Source: Streptomyces viridochromogenes DSM 40736 (lineage in GTDB: Bacteria; Actinomycetota; Actinomycetes; Streptomycetales; Streptomycetaceae). From it: a DNA stretch of 64,000 nucleotides. Every line of letters starts with the position of its first letter. Position 1 is the first letter of the stretch. This document shows, in pieces, positions 49,373 through 57,306 of the stretch. The position numbers were made by a program, and so were the translations under genes. Location of the stretch: contig NZ_GG657757.1 of assembly GCF_000158955.1 (NCBI RefSeq), positions 7,153,158 through 7,217,157 of the forward strand, in the 5' to 3' direction. Under the pieces are notes generated by a model that was not told where the DNA came from, did not search any database, and saw nothing but the letters and a program-made list of their open reading frames with translations.

Positions 49373-50268
49373 GCGACGGCAAGGTGGAAGTGGTGCGGGC
49401 CGGTGCGCTGACCACCGTGCAGGACCTCGGGCGGTTCGGCCACGCGGCGCTCGGCGTGCCCCGCTCCGGCGCCCTGGACCAGCCGGCACACCGGCTGGCG
49501 AACCGGCTGGTGGGCAATCCCGCCGACGCCGCCACCCTGGAGACCACACTGACCGGCGTGGCCGTACGCGCCACCCGGCCGGTGACCGTGGCCGTCACCG
49601 GGGCGCCCGCCCCGGTCCACGTCGACGGTCGGCCGGCGGCATGGGGCAGCCCTGTCCACCTGCCGGCCGGCGCGGTGCTCGGCGTGGGCGCCGCCACCTT
49701 CGGGCTGCGCTGCTATCTCGCCTTCAGCGGCGGCATCGCCCTGTCGCCGGTCCTCGGCAGCCGCTCCACCGACCTGCTGTCCGGCCTCGGCCCCGCGCCC
49801 CTCAAGGACGGTGACATCCTGCCCCTGGGCGAACCGGCAGGAGCGGGCGCACCCCGCCACCACCTGACCCTGTTCGACGGGCCACCGCGGGAACTGGTGC
49901 TCCCGGTCCTGCTCGGCCCGCGCGACGACTGGTTCACCGCCGCGGCCGTGCGCACCCTCGCGGCGGGTCGTTTCTCCGTGTCACCCCACAGCAACCGCAT
50001 CGCACTGCGGTTGGACGGCCCCGCCCTGGAACGAGCGGTGGACGGCGAACTTCCCAGCGAGGGCATGGTGCTCGGCGCGGTCCAGGTGCCACCGGACGGC
50101 AGGCCCGTGCTCTTCCTGGCCGACTCACCCACCACCGGCGGGTACCCCGTCATCGGCGTCGTCCCCGAGGCCCGGCTGTCCGCCGCCGCCCAGGCTCCGC
50201 CAGGTCTTCCCGTGCGTTTCACCCCGCTGCGGAACCGGCGCCCGGCCGGCCGGGCCGTCTCACCATGA
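49369..50268 (+). CDS. pxpC: 5-oxoprolinase subunit C (KipA-like, biotin-dependent carboxyltransferase-fold family)
   Basis: A 299-residue protein of the allophanate hydrolase subunit 2 family. Signatures are VEVVRAGALTTVQDLGRFGHAALGVPRSGALD at the N-terminus, 'LRCYLAFSGGIALSPVLGSRSTD' in the middle, and SPHSNRIALRLDGPAL plus SEGMVLGAVQVPPDG later (quoted in pieces). Normal length. It completes the pxpABC operon. The fold is shared with carboxyltransferase-type enzymes, which is interesting next to the carboxylase genes in the same apparent regulon. Confidence 0.93.
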   Translation: MSDGKVEVVRAGALTTVQDLGRFGHAALGVPRSGALDQPAHRLANRLVGNPADAATLETTLTGVAVRATRPVTVAVTGAPAPVHVDGRPAAWGSPVHLPAGAVLGVGAATFGLRCYLAFSGGIALSPVLGSRSTDLLSGLGPAPLKDGDILPLGEPAGAGAPRHHLTLFDGPPRELVLPVLLGPRDDWFTAAAVRTLAAGRFSVSPHSNRIALRLDGPALERAVDGELPSEGMVLGAVQVPPDGRPVLFLADSPTTGGYPVIGVVPEARLSAAAQAPPGLPVRFTPLRNRRPAGRAVSP

Positions 50269-50433
50269 GAAGTCCGACGCTGAGACAGCGGGTGCGGTAG
50301 CTGCTTTGCGGCTGGTGTCCGAGCCAGGGCTCCAGGGCCGCTATGGATATGGCCTGCTTGTCGCCTCGGCCGGCTGAGCGGCGCCCCGTCCCGTGGGGCG
50401 CACCGCCTGACAGCCCGGTGCGCCCCACGTGTG

Positions 50434-51177
50434 TCACGCCGCGTGCCCGCCGTCCACGGCGAACTCGGCACCGGTCACATACGTCGCCCCCGCCAGGTAC
50501 GCCACCGTCGACGCCACCTCGTCCGCCGTCCCGAACCGGCCCAGCGCGGTCATCGCCGCCTGGCCGGACGCGAACGGTCCGTCCGCCGGGTTCATGTCGG
50601 TGTCCGTCGGGCCCGGGAGGACGAGGTTCGCGGTGATCCCGCGCCCGCCCAGCTCCCGCGCCAGGGCCTTCGTCAGACCGGCGAGCGCCGCCTTGCTCAT
50701 CGCGTAGAGCGTCCCGCCGGGGCCCGGCACCCGCTGGGCCATGCAGCTGCCGATCGTGATGATCCGCCCGCCCTCCGCCATCCGCGCGGCGGCGGCCTGC
50801 GAGGTCAGGAAGACACCCCGCACGTTGATGTCGAGCACACGGTCCACATCCGCCAGCGACAGGGTCTCCAGCGGCCCGAGCACCCCCACCCCCGCGTTGT
50901 TGACCAGGATGTCGAGGCCGCCCAGCGCATCGGCCGTCGCGGTCACGGCACCGGCCGCGTCGTCCGCGTCCGCCGCGTCCGCGCGCACCGCCACCGCCCG
51001 GCGCCCCAGCGCCTCCACGGCCCGTACGACGTCCTCGGCCGCCTCCTTGCCGTTCACATAGCCGACGGCGACGTCCGCGCCTTCACGGGCCAGCCGCAGT
51101 GCCGTCGCCGCGCCGATGCCCCGGCTGCCGCCGGTCACGAGAGCCACCTTGCCGTCAAGAGTTCCTTGGGTTGTCAT
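50434..51177 (-). CDS. SDR-family oxidoreductase
   Basis: A 247-residue classical short-chain dehydrogenase. The cofactor motif is VALVTGGSRGIGAATAL (TGxxxGIG), followed by NNAGVGVLG, the catalytic Ser in ITIGSCMAQ, and YAMSKAALAGLTKALAREL with Tyr-x-x-x-Lys. Basic residues after strand 2 are absent (GYVNGKEAAED), so NAD versus NADP preference is unclear. Similar to FabG-like 3-oxoacyl reductases but substrate unknown. ATG 51177 gives the standard length. It is separate from the pxp operon (opposite strand). The 165 bases between them hold no convincing gene. Confidence 0.88.
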   Translation of the reverse strand: MTTQGTLDGKVALVTGGSRGIGAATALRLAREGADVAVGYVNGKEAAEDVVRAVEALGRRAVAVRADAADADDAAGAVTATADALGGLDILVNNAGVGVLGPLETLSLADVDRVLDINVRGVFLTSQAAAARMAEGGRIITIGSCMAQRVPGPGGTLYAMSKAALAGLTKALARELGGRGITANLVLPGPTDTDMNPADGPFASGQAAMTALGRFGTADEVASTVAYLAGATYVTGAEFAVDGGHAA

Positions 51178-51310
51178 GCGTCCATCCCAGCGCCGGCGCG
51201 TCCGGAACGCTGGCGGGGAACGGACATGGAGGTCCCGGCGGCCGGCGGCGACGGCGTGCGGACGGCGAACGGCCCAGCGATGAGTTGCGGGTGCCGGCCG
51301 GGTCTGTACC

Positions 51311-51355
51311 GATGACAACAGACCCGATGACAACAGACCTCATGACAGCAGACCG
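51311..51355 (+). repeat. 15-bp tandem repeat, three copies
   Basis: GATGACAACAGACCC, GATGACAACAGACCT and CATGACAGCAGACCG lie in tandem, 31 bases before the RibD-like gene. Each unit contains an ATG. They are probably 5' untranslated DNA; copy number may vary. Confidence 0.8.
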
Positions 51356-51386
51356 ACCCACCCGTCCCGGAAGGAAGGCACCCGCC

Positions 51387-52013
51387 ATGGGCAAGCTCGT
51401 CTCCACCCTCTTCGTCACCCTCGACGGCGTCTACCAGGCCCCCGGCGGCCCGAACGAGGACACCCGCGGGGGCTTCACCCACGGCGGCTGGAGCTTCCCG
51501 TACGCCGACGAGGACTTCGGCCGGTTCATGGGCGAGGTCTTCGTGAAGCCGGGCGCCTTCCTGCTCGGGCGCCGTACGTACGACATCTTCAGCACGTACT
51601 GGCCTAAGGTGACCGACCCCGCCGACCCGGTCGCCTCGAAGCTCAACTCACTGCCGAAGTACGTCCCCTCCTCGACCCTGACGGACCCCGGATGGGCGGG
51701 CACCACCGTGCTCTCGGGGGACCTCGCCAAGGAGGTCACCGCCCTGAAGGAGCGCACCGACGGCGAGCTCCAGGTGCACGGCAGCGGCGCCCTGGTCCGG
51801 TCCCTTCTGGCGCTCGACCTCGTCGACACGCTCCACCTGCTGACCTTCCCGGTCGTGCTCGGCACCGGGTTCCGGCTGTTCCCGGAGGGCGCCGTGCCGA
51901 CCGCGTTCCGCCACGCCGGAGGCAGCGTCACCGGCGCCGGCGTCTCCATCCAGACGTACGACCTGGCGGGCCGTCCGGAGTACGGCGAATTCGGCCTGCC
52001 GGAGAACGCGTAG
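51387..52013 (+). CDS. Dihydrofolate reductase-like protein (RibD C-terminal domain family)
   Basis: A 208-residue single-domain protein starting KLVSTLFVTLDGVYQAPGGPNED, the usual beginning of this family. FLLGRRTYDIFSTYWP gives the NADPH-binding GRxTY motif, and GELQVHGSGALVRSLLALDLVD provides the C-terminal glycine turn. Homologues reduce pterins or pyrimidines, or are stress-linked; the substrate here cannot be assigned. ATG 51387 follows GGAAGGA at the right spacing. Divergent from the SDR gene. Confidence 0.9.
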   Translation: MGKLVSTLFVTLDGVYQAPGGPNEDTRGGFTHGGWSFPYADEDFGRFMGEVFVKPGAFLLGRRTYDIFSTYWPKVTDPADPVASKLNSLPKYVPSSTLTDPGWAGTTVLSGDLAKEVTALKERTDGELQVHGSGALVRSLLALDLVDTLHLLTFPVVLGTGFRLFPEGAVPTAFRHAGGSVTGAGVSIQTYDLAGRPEYGEFGLPENA

Positions 52014-52162
52014 CCCTGCACCGGCGTCCGTGTCACCCCTGGTGAAAAGGGCGCCAGGACGTCGGTTGTCAGATGAACTGCCCGCGAACGCACGGGACTT
52101 CACAGCAAATTCTTCCCGCTTGTCATTGACATGCCACTGTCTACGCGCGTCATCATGAGCGC

Positions 52163-52558
52163 ATGATTTTCCCCCCACGCGCCTCGCGGCTCGGCACGGC
52201 AGCCGCACTCCTGTCCGCCCTCCTCGTCGGCGGCACCGTCTCCGCGACCACGGCCGACGCGGCCCCCACCGCCGTCGGTGACATCTGCTACAGCGAGCTG
52301 CCGTCCCAGGCCCACGACACGCTCGACCTGATCGAGCAGGGCGGCCCCTACCCGTTCGAGCAGGACGGCACCGTCTTCCAGAACCGGGAGCGCGTCCTGC
52401 CCAGCCAGTCGTCCGGCTACTACCACGAGTACACGGTCATCACCCCCGGCTCCGACACGCGCGGTGCACGGCGCATCGTCACCGGACAGAAGAACCAGGA
52501 GGACTACTACACCGCCGACCACTACGAGTCCTTCGACCTGGTCGACCACGGCTGCTGA
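52163..52558 (+). CDS. Secreted guanyl-specific ribonuclease (RNase Sa family)
   Basis: A 131-residue precursor. The signal peptide (about residues 1-34, GTAAALLSALLVGGTVSATTADA) precedes a mature enzyme of about 96 residues that closely follows RNase Sa: DICYSELPSQAHDTLDLI, PFEQDGTVFQNRERVLP, YYHEYTVITPGSDTRGARRIVTG and EDYYTADHYESFDLVDHGC. The catalytic Glu is in YHEYTV, the Arg in RGARRI and the His in ADHYESF, and the two terminal Cys form the known disulphide. No gene for a barstar-type inhibitor is adjacent; extracellular RNases of this type in Streptomyces often lack a linked one. Confidence 0.95.
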   Translation: MIFPPRASRLGTAAALLSALLVGGTVSATTADAAPTAVGDICYSELPSQAHDTLDLIEQGGPYPFEQDGTVFQNRERVLPSQSSGYYHEYTVITPGSDTRGARRIVTGQKNQEDYYTADHYESFDLVDHGC

Positions 52559-52577
52559 CGAGGGTCCGTCCGGCGGC

Positions 52578-52778
52578 TCAGACGGACTTCCGGCTCCCGG
52601 CGGCCGCGAACAGCGCGATGCCCAGCACGAGCAGGGCGACGCTCGCGTAGACCTCGTGGCCGTCGAGGAACCCCAGTCGCTGCACGAGGCCCCAGTCCCA
52701 GTCGGTGAACTCGTGCACCAGGCCCGCCACGCCCTGCACCAGGGCGAGGAAGCCGAGAATCTCCAGTACCTGCCTCAT
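52578..52778 (-). CDS. Small two-helix membrane protein
   Basis: A 66-residue protein with two hydrophobic helices (VLEILGFLALVQGVAGLVHEF and VYASVALLVLGIALFAAAG) joined by a Trp-rich loop (TDWDWGLVQRLGFLDG). The codon bias is strong for its size. ATG 52778 begins it. It resembles small membrane proteins found beside many Streptomyces genes, and no function is known. It lies between the RNase gene (convergent) and the sensor kinase (divergent). Confidence 0.65.
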   Translation of the reverse strand: MRQVLEILGFLALVQGVAGLVHEFTDWDWGLVQRLGFLDGHEVYASVALLVLGIALFAAAGSRKSV

Positions 52779-52959
52779 GGTGGAAAGCCTCGCCCCGTCG
52801 GACCCCCCACGCACATCGGCCGCGGGGCGAGCACACCCGGACGGAAGTCTCTGTTCCGGGTCCACCGGCCGCACCGAAAGTCTCCGGCGCCGCGACTTTG
52901 GTCGACGGTCCGGCCCGGGGCGAGGTGAAAGGGGCCCGCCCTGCGTAGATTTGCCGACC

Positions 52960-54236
52960 GTGAGTGGTGACGACACGGGGCAGGCCTCCCCGGTGCCGAC
53001 GGCACAGACGCCCGCGCTCTTCACCGGGCGCAGATGGTTCATCCCGTCGGCGCTGCTCCACGAACTCGACCCCGACGCCGGACGCCCCGGGCGACGGCCC
53101 CGGCGTACCGCCCGCGACTGGGTCGTCGACTTCGCCTGCTTCGTCGTCGCCGTCCTGCTGGGGATGGTCGCCATAGAGGCCCTCAGCAGGAACCCCCGGG
53201 TCCCGGACGGGCTGGCCGTGGTCGACCAGGTGATGGGCGCGCTGGCCTGCGCGGCGGTCTGGCTACGCCGCCGCTGGCCGCTGGGGCTGGCCGTGGCGCT
53301 GACCCCCGTCAGCTTCGTCTCGGACACCGCGGGCGGTGCGAGCGTCATCGCCCTGTTCACGCTCGCCGTGCACCGGCCCTTCCGGTACGTGGCCTGGGTG
53401 GGCGGCGTCAACGCGGCGCTGGTCCCGCTGTTCTACTGGCTGCGCCCCGACGTCGACATGCCCTACCTCGTGAGCGTGGTCTTCGCCGTGCTGCTGACGG
53501 TGGCGATCGTCGGCTGGGGCATGTTCGTACGGGCCAAGCGGCAGTTGATGCTGAGCCTCAGGGACCGTGCCCGGCGGGCCGAGACCGAGGCGCGGCTGCG
53601 GGCCGAGCAGGCGCAGCGGCTCGCCCGCGAGGCCATCGCGCGGGAGATGCACGACGTGCTCGCCCACCGGCTGACCCTGCTGAGCGTGCACGCGGGCGCC
53701 TTGGAGTTCCGGCCCCGACGCGCCCCCGGGCCGAGACGGCACGGGCGGCGGGCGTGATCCGGGAGAGCGCGCACGAGGCCCTCCAGGACCTGCGGGAGAT
53801 CATCGGCGTCCTGCGGGCGGGAGAAGCCGACGACGCCGGCCGGCCGCAGCCGACCCTCGCGGCGCTGGACACGCTGGTCGCCGAGGCCCGTGAAGCCGGC
53901 ATGAAGGTCTTCCTCCACCGCGACGTCACCGACCCCGCCGCCGTCCCGTCCTCCGTCGGCCGCACCGCCTACCGGATCGCCCAGGAGGGCCTGACCAACG
54001 CCCGCAAGCACGCCCCCGGCACGGAGGTCACGGTGTCCGTCGCCGGCGCACCGGGCGACGGCCTCACCGTCTCCGTACGCAACCCGCCCCCCGAGGGCGA
54101 GGTGCCGCCCGTGCCCGGCTCCGGGCAGGGCCTGATCGGCCTGACGGAGCGGGCGACCCTCGCGGGTGGCCGCCTGGAGCACGGGCCCACCCCGGACGGC
54201 GGGTTCGAGGTGCGGGCGTGGCTGCCGTGGAGCTGA
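52960..54236 (+). CDS. NarL-type sensor histidine kinase, frameshifted in the dimerisation/phosphoacceptor region
   Basis: Two reading frames together make one kinase of about 425 residues. The first (52960 to about 53715) has four or five membrane helices (VVDFACFVVAVLLGMVAIEAL, LVSVVFAVLLTVAIVGWGMFV) and the HisKA_3 phosphoacceptor box REMHDVLAHRLTLL. The second (about 53730-54236) has the HATPase_c domain: YRIAQEGLTNARKHAPG (N box) and GSGQGLIGLTERATLAGG. The break needs two extra bases, in the C run 53713-53716 and the G run 53728-53730, only 15 bases apart; removing both restores the expected sequence. GTG 52960 is 8 bases past a TAGATT -10, so probably leaderless. Its partner regulator is likely the one at 59490. 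Confidence 0.82.
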
Positions 54237-54395
54237 GCGGCCGGGGCGCGGCGGCCCGCCCGTCAAGGGTGGCCCGACACCGACCCCCGAAAGCCTTGTG
54301 GCCGCCCAGGCATGCGGTGGATCATGGGCATATGTCGCCTGGTGCACCGCAGTTCACGCGCACCGCGCCACGGCAGACCGAGCGGGGGATGTGAA

Positions 54396-57254
54396 GTGAC
54401 GACTCCCTACGACCTCCAGGCGCTGCGCTGGGAGATCGAACAGCGGATCAAGGACGTCGTGAACGCCCGGCAACTGGCCGGCATGACCCAACTGGTCCTG
54501 GACCGGCTGGGGTGCGACACGGCGCGGCAGGCCTACGACAAGCTGTACGAGGACTGGGCGGCGCTACCCCGGGCCACCGTCATGTCCGGGCTGCGCGCCG
54601 GACACGTGCTCTGCGTGCTGCCGATCCTGCGGCTCGAACAACCGCTCTACGACCCGGTGCGCGAGGAGGAACTCTGGCAGGCGGTGCGCGAGCACGGGCC
54701 CGCGGACGGCACCTGGCAGGCCGACGTCGTCGTCAAGAACAGCGCGTTCGGGCTGCGGCACCTCACCGAGCCCGCCCAGATAGAGCGGGCGATCGCGCGC
54801 ATCGACCAGGCCCGCGCCCTGCACCCGGCCGGCACCCGGACCCGGGAGAACCTCGACTTCGCCCACGCCGGCCTACGCACCTATCTCGCCCAACTGGGCG
54901 GCGGCGAGGACGACTTCGACGACGCCGTCGACGACATGGCCCGTATCGTCGAGAACTCGGCACTCCGGCCGGACGAGCGGTCGGCCCTGAACGCCCAGGT
55001 CGCCCTGTTCCGGGTGCACCAGGCGGCCCGGCGCGCGGACGAGGCCGCCATGGCCGAGCAGATCCGCGTGCTCGAACTCGCCCTGGGGGAGCTGCCCGCC
55101 GACCACGTCGACCTGCTCGCGTTCGAGTCCAACCTGGAGGCCGCCCGGAGCCACCTGAGCCTGCTGCGGGCCCAGCGCACCGGACGGCTCGAACCCGTCG
55201 CCGAAGGAGCGGGCGCCGCCACCCCCACGGACGAGCTGCGCCGCAGGATCGCCGCACTGCCGCGCAACGCCCAGGCGGACAAACTGGCCGAGGCGGGCTT
55301 CGCCGTGGGGGCACGCGCCCTGTCGGCCATGGACCACCGGGGGATGCTGGAGGCCATGGAACTCCAGCAGGCCGCCCTGGACCTGCTCGAACCCGACGAC
55401 GACCGATGGATCCGGGGCACGGGCGCCCTGGGTGTCGTCCACTGCACCATGGCCGCGCTCCACTTCGCGCCCCCGGCCGACCGCCCCAACCACCTCGACC
55501 AGGGCATCGCCTGGCTGCGGCACACCCTGCGGATGACCGACGGGCCGCACCACCCGCTGTGGGGCGGCACCGGCATGACCCTGGCCAAGGCCTACCGCCT
55601 GCGGGGCGACGAGTACGCGCCCGACCACCGCACCCGGCGGCTGAACTACGACGCCTCCCGCCGCGTCGGCCTCGAATCCCTGCGCGCGGCCACCTGGAGC
55701 TCCCTCCTCCAGTCCGGTACCGCCCATGCCGCCGAGACCGCCCGGACGGCGGGCGGCCAGGCCCTCGACGTGGCCCGCTGGTGCCTGGCCGACGGCGCCC
55801 ACGCCGACGCCGTACGGGCCCTCGACGCGGGGCGCGGCCTCGTCCTGCACGCCGCGACCGTCGCCACCACCGTGCCCGACATGCTGCGAGAAGGCGGGGG
55901 CAAAGAGGCGCTCGCGCGCGAGTGGCGGGCCGCGGGCACCGTGCCCGACATGGGGGAGGGGACGCTGTTCACCGCCCGGGCCGCCCTGGCGGGGCCCTCC
56001 AGCAGGCTGCGCCGCCGGGTCCTGGAGACGCTGGCCGGCTCCCCACGGCACCGGGGGCTGCTGGACGTGCCCTCACTCGACGACATCGGCGCCGCGCTGA
56101 CCGCGATGGGTGCGACGGCGCTGGTCTACCTGGTCCCGGGCGACGAGGAGGTCCCCGGACTCCTCGGCCCGCGACGGGGATCAGGCGCCGCCGTCCTCGT
56201 CACCGCCGACGGCGCCGGCCGCTCCCTCGTCCTGCCCCGGCTCACCCTCGACGCGCCCCAGCTGACCGCCTACCGCGCCACCGGCACCCCCGGCCGCGAC
56301 GCCGGCGGCCCGCCGGTCGCCGGCACACCGCCCGGACCGGCCCCGAGCCACGGCACGAGCCGCGCCGCCCTGGAGGAGCTGTGTGCCTGGGCCGGTACGG
56401 CGGTGATGGAACCGCTGCTGGCCGAACTCCCGCGCGGTGTGGGCCGGGCGCCCTCCGTGGTGCTGGTGCCCATGGGCGAGCTGGGCGTCGTGCCCTGGCA
56501 CGCGGCGCGTCTGACCGGCCGGGGCCGCTTACGCGGGTACGCCTGCGAACGGGCGGACATCTCGTACACGCCCTCGGCCCGGCTCCTGTGCGACGTGGCC
56601 GCCCGGCCCGCCGCCGGCACCGGGCAGACCCTGGTCGTCGGCAACCCGACCGGCGACCTGCGCCACGCCGGCGAGGAGGCCGAGGCCGTCCACGGCGCCT
56701 TCCACCGGGACGGCGACCTCCTCGGCCCCGGCACCGCCACCCCGGCGGCCGTCACCGACTGGCTGCGCCGGCAACAGGGCGGCCTGCTGCACCTGGCCTG
56801 CCACGGCGTGGTGCGTCAGGGTGAGCGGCACAGCGCCTGGCTCGCCCTGTCCGGCGGGCAGTTGACGGCCGAGGAGCTCACCGAGGGGGCGGCCCGCTGC
56901 CGCGGCCTGGACCTGGCGGTGCTCGCCGCCTGCCGTACCAACGTCTCCGGGCACGGCTACGACGAGGCGTACAGCCTGTCCACCGCGTTCCTCGTCGCGG
57001 GCGCACGCTCGGTCATCGGCTCCCTGTGGCCGGTGCCCGACGAGGCGACCTCCCTGCTCATGTACATGACCCACCACTTCATGAGCCACGGGGGCCTGCC
57101 GCCTGGGCCGGCCCTGCGCGGCGCACAGTCGTGGATGCTGAACGACCGCCGTGAGGCGCCGCCCGGCATGCCCGCCCACCTGAAGGCACGGGTCCGTGAC
57201 ATCCGAGGCGACGACCTGACGGCGTGGGCGGGCTTCACCCACCTCGGCTGGTGA
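54396..57254 (+). CDS. CHAT-domain protease with helical repeat N-terminus
   Basis: A 952-residue protein. The first 550 residues are alpha-helical, repeat-like sequence with TPR-like spacing (for example QAALDLLEPDDDRWIRGTGALGVV and HLDQGIAWLRHTLRM). The C-terminal CHAT caspase-like domain (about 580-940) has VVLVPMGELGVVPWHAARL and both catalytic residues: His803 in LLHLACHGVV and Cys846 in VLAACRTNVSG. It closes with the family's STAFLVAGARSVIGSLWPV. GTG 54396 is used because upstream codons are poor. Proteases of this type are activated by partner or effector proteins. It converges on a caspase-family gene with a duplicated 21-bp end. Confidence 0.88.
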   Translation: MTTPYDLQALRWEIEQRIKDVVNARQLAGMTQLVLDRLGCDTARQAYDKLYEDWAALPRATVMSGLRAGHVLCVLPILRLEQPLYDPVREEELWQAVREHGPADGTWQADVVVKNSAFGLRHLTEPAQIERAIARIDQARALHPAGTRTRENLDFAHAGLRTYLAQLGGGEDDFDDAVDDMARIVENSALRPDERSALNAQVALFRVHQAARRADEAAMAEQIRVLELALGELPADHVDLLAFESNLEAARSHLSLLRAQRTGRLEPVAEGAGAATPTDELRRRIAALPRNAQADKLAEAGFAVGARALSAMDHRGMLEAMELQQAALDLLEPDDDRWIRGTGALGVVHCTMAALHFAPPADRPNHLDQGIAWLRHTLRMTDGPHHPLWGGTGMTLAKAYRLRGDEYAPDHRTRRLNYDASRRVGLESLRAATWSSLLQSGTAHAAETARTAGGQALDVARWCLADGAHADAVRALDAGRGLVLHAATVATTVPDMLREGGGKEALAREWRAAGTVPDMGEGTLFTARAALAGPSSRLRRRVLETLAGSPRHRGLLDVPSLDDIGAALTAMGATALVYLVPGDEEVPGLLGPRRGSGAAVLVTADGAGRSLVLPRLTLDAPQLTAYRATGTPGRDAGGPPVAGTPPGPAPSHGTSRAALEELCAWAGTAVMEPLLAELPRGVGRAPSVVLVPMGELGVVPWHAARLTGRGRLRGYACERADISYTPSARLLCDVAARPAAGTGQTLVVGNPTGDLRHAGEEAEAVHGAFHRDGDLLGPGTATPAAVTDWLRRQQGGLLHLACHGVVRQGERHSAWLALSGGQLTAEELTEGAARCRGLDLAVLAACRTNVSGHGYDEAYSLSTAFLVAGARSVIGSLWPVPDEATSLLMYMTHHFMSHGGLPPGPALRGAQSWMLNDRREAPPGMPAHLKARVRDIRGDDLTAWAGFTHLGW

Positions 57255-57306
57255 CGGCCCGTCACACCTGGTGGTACGCACCCGTGTGACGGCCCGTCAC
57301 ACCTGG
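57251..57306. repeat. Direct repeat carrying palindromic stop region between the CHAT and caspase genes
   Basis: A 21-bp sequence beginning GTGACGGCCCGTCAC is present at 57251-57271 and again at 57286-57306. Each copy contains the perfect palindrome GTGACGG-C-CCGTCAC. The left copy holds the stop codon of the CHAT gene, the right copy the stop of the caspase gene on the other strand. The flanks GGTGGTACG and CGTACCACC add a longer inverted repeat. Likely a bidirectional terminator. Confidence 0.85.

Noticed and set aside
50269..50433. Possible transposase remnant between pxpC and the SDR gene
   Set aside because: A short leftward frame (ISIAALEPWLGHQPQ) is vaguely transposase-like, but there are no inverted repeats or catalytic residues; too weak to call.
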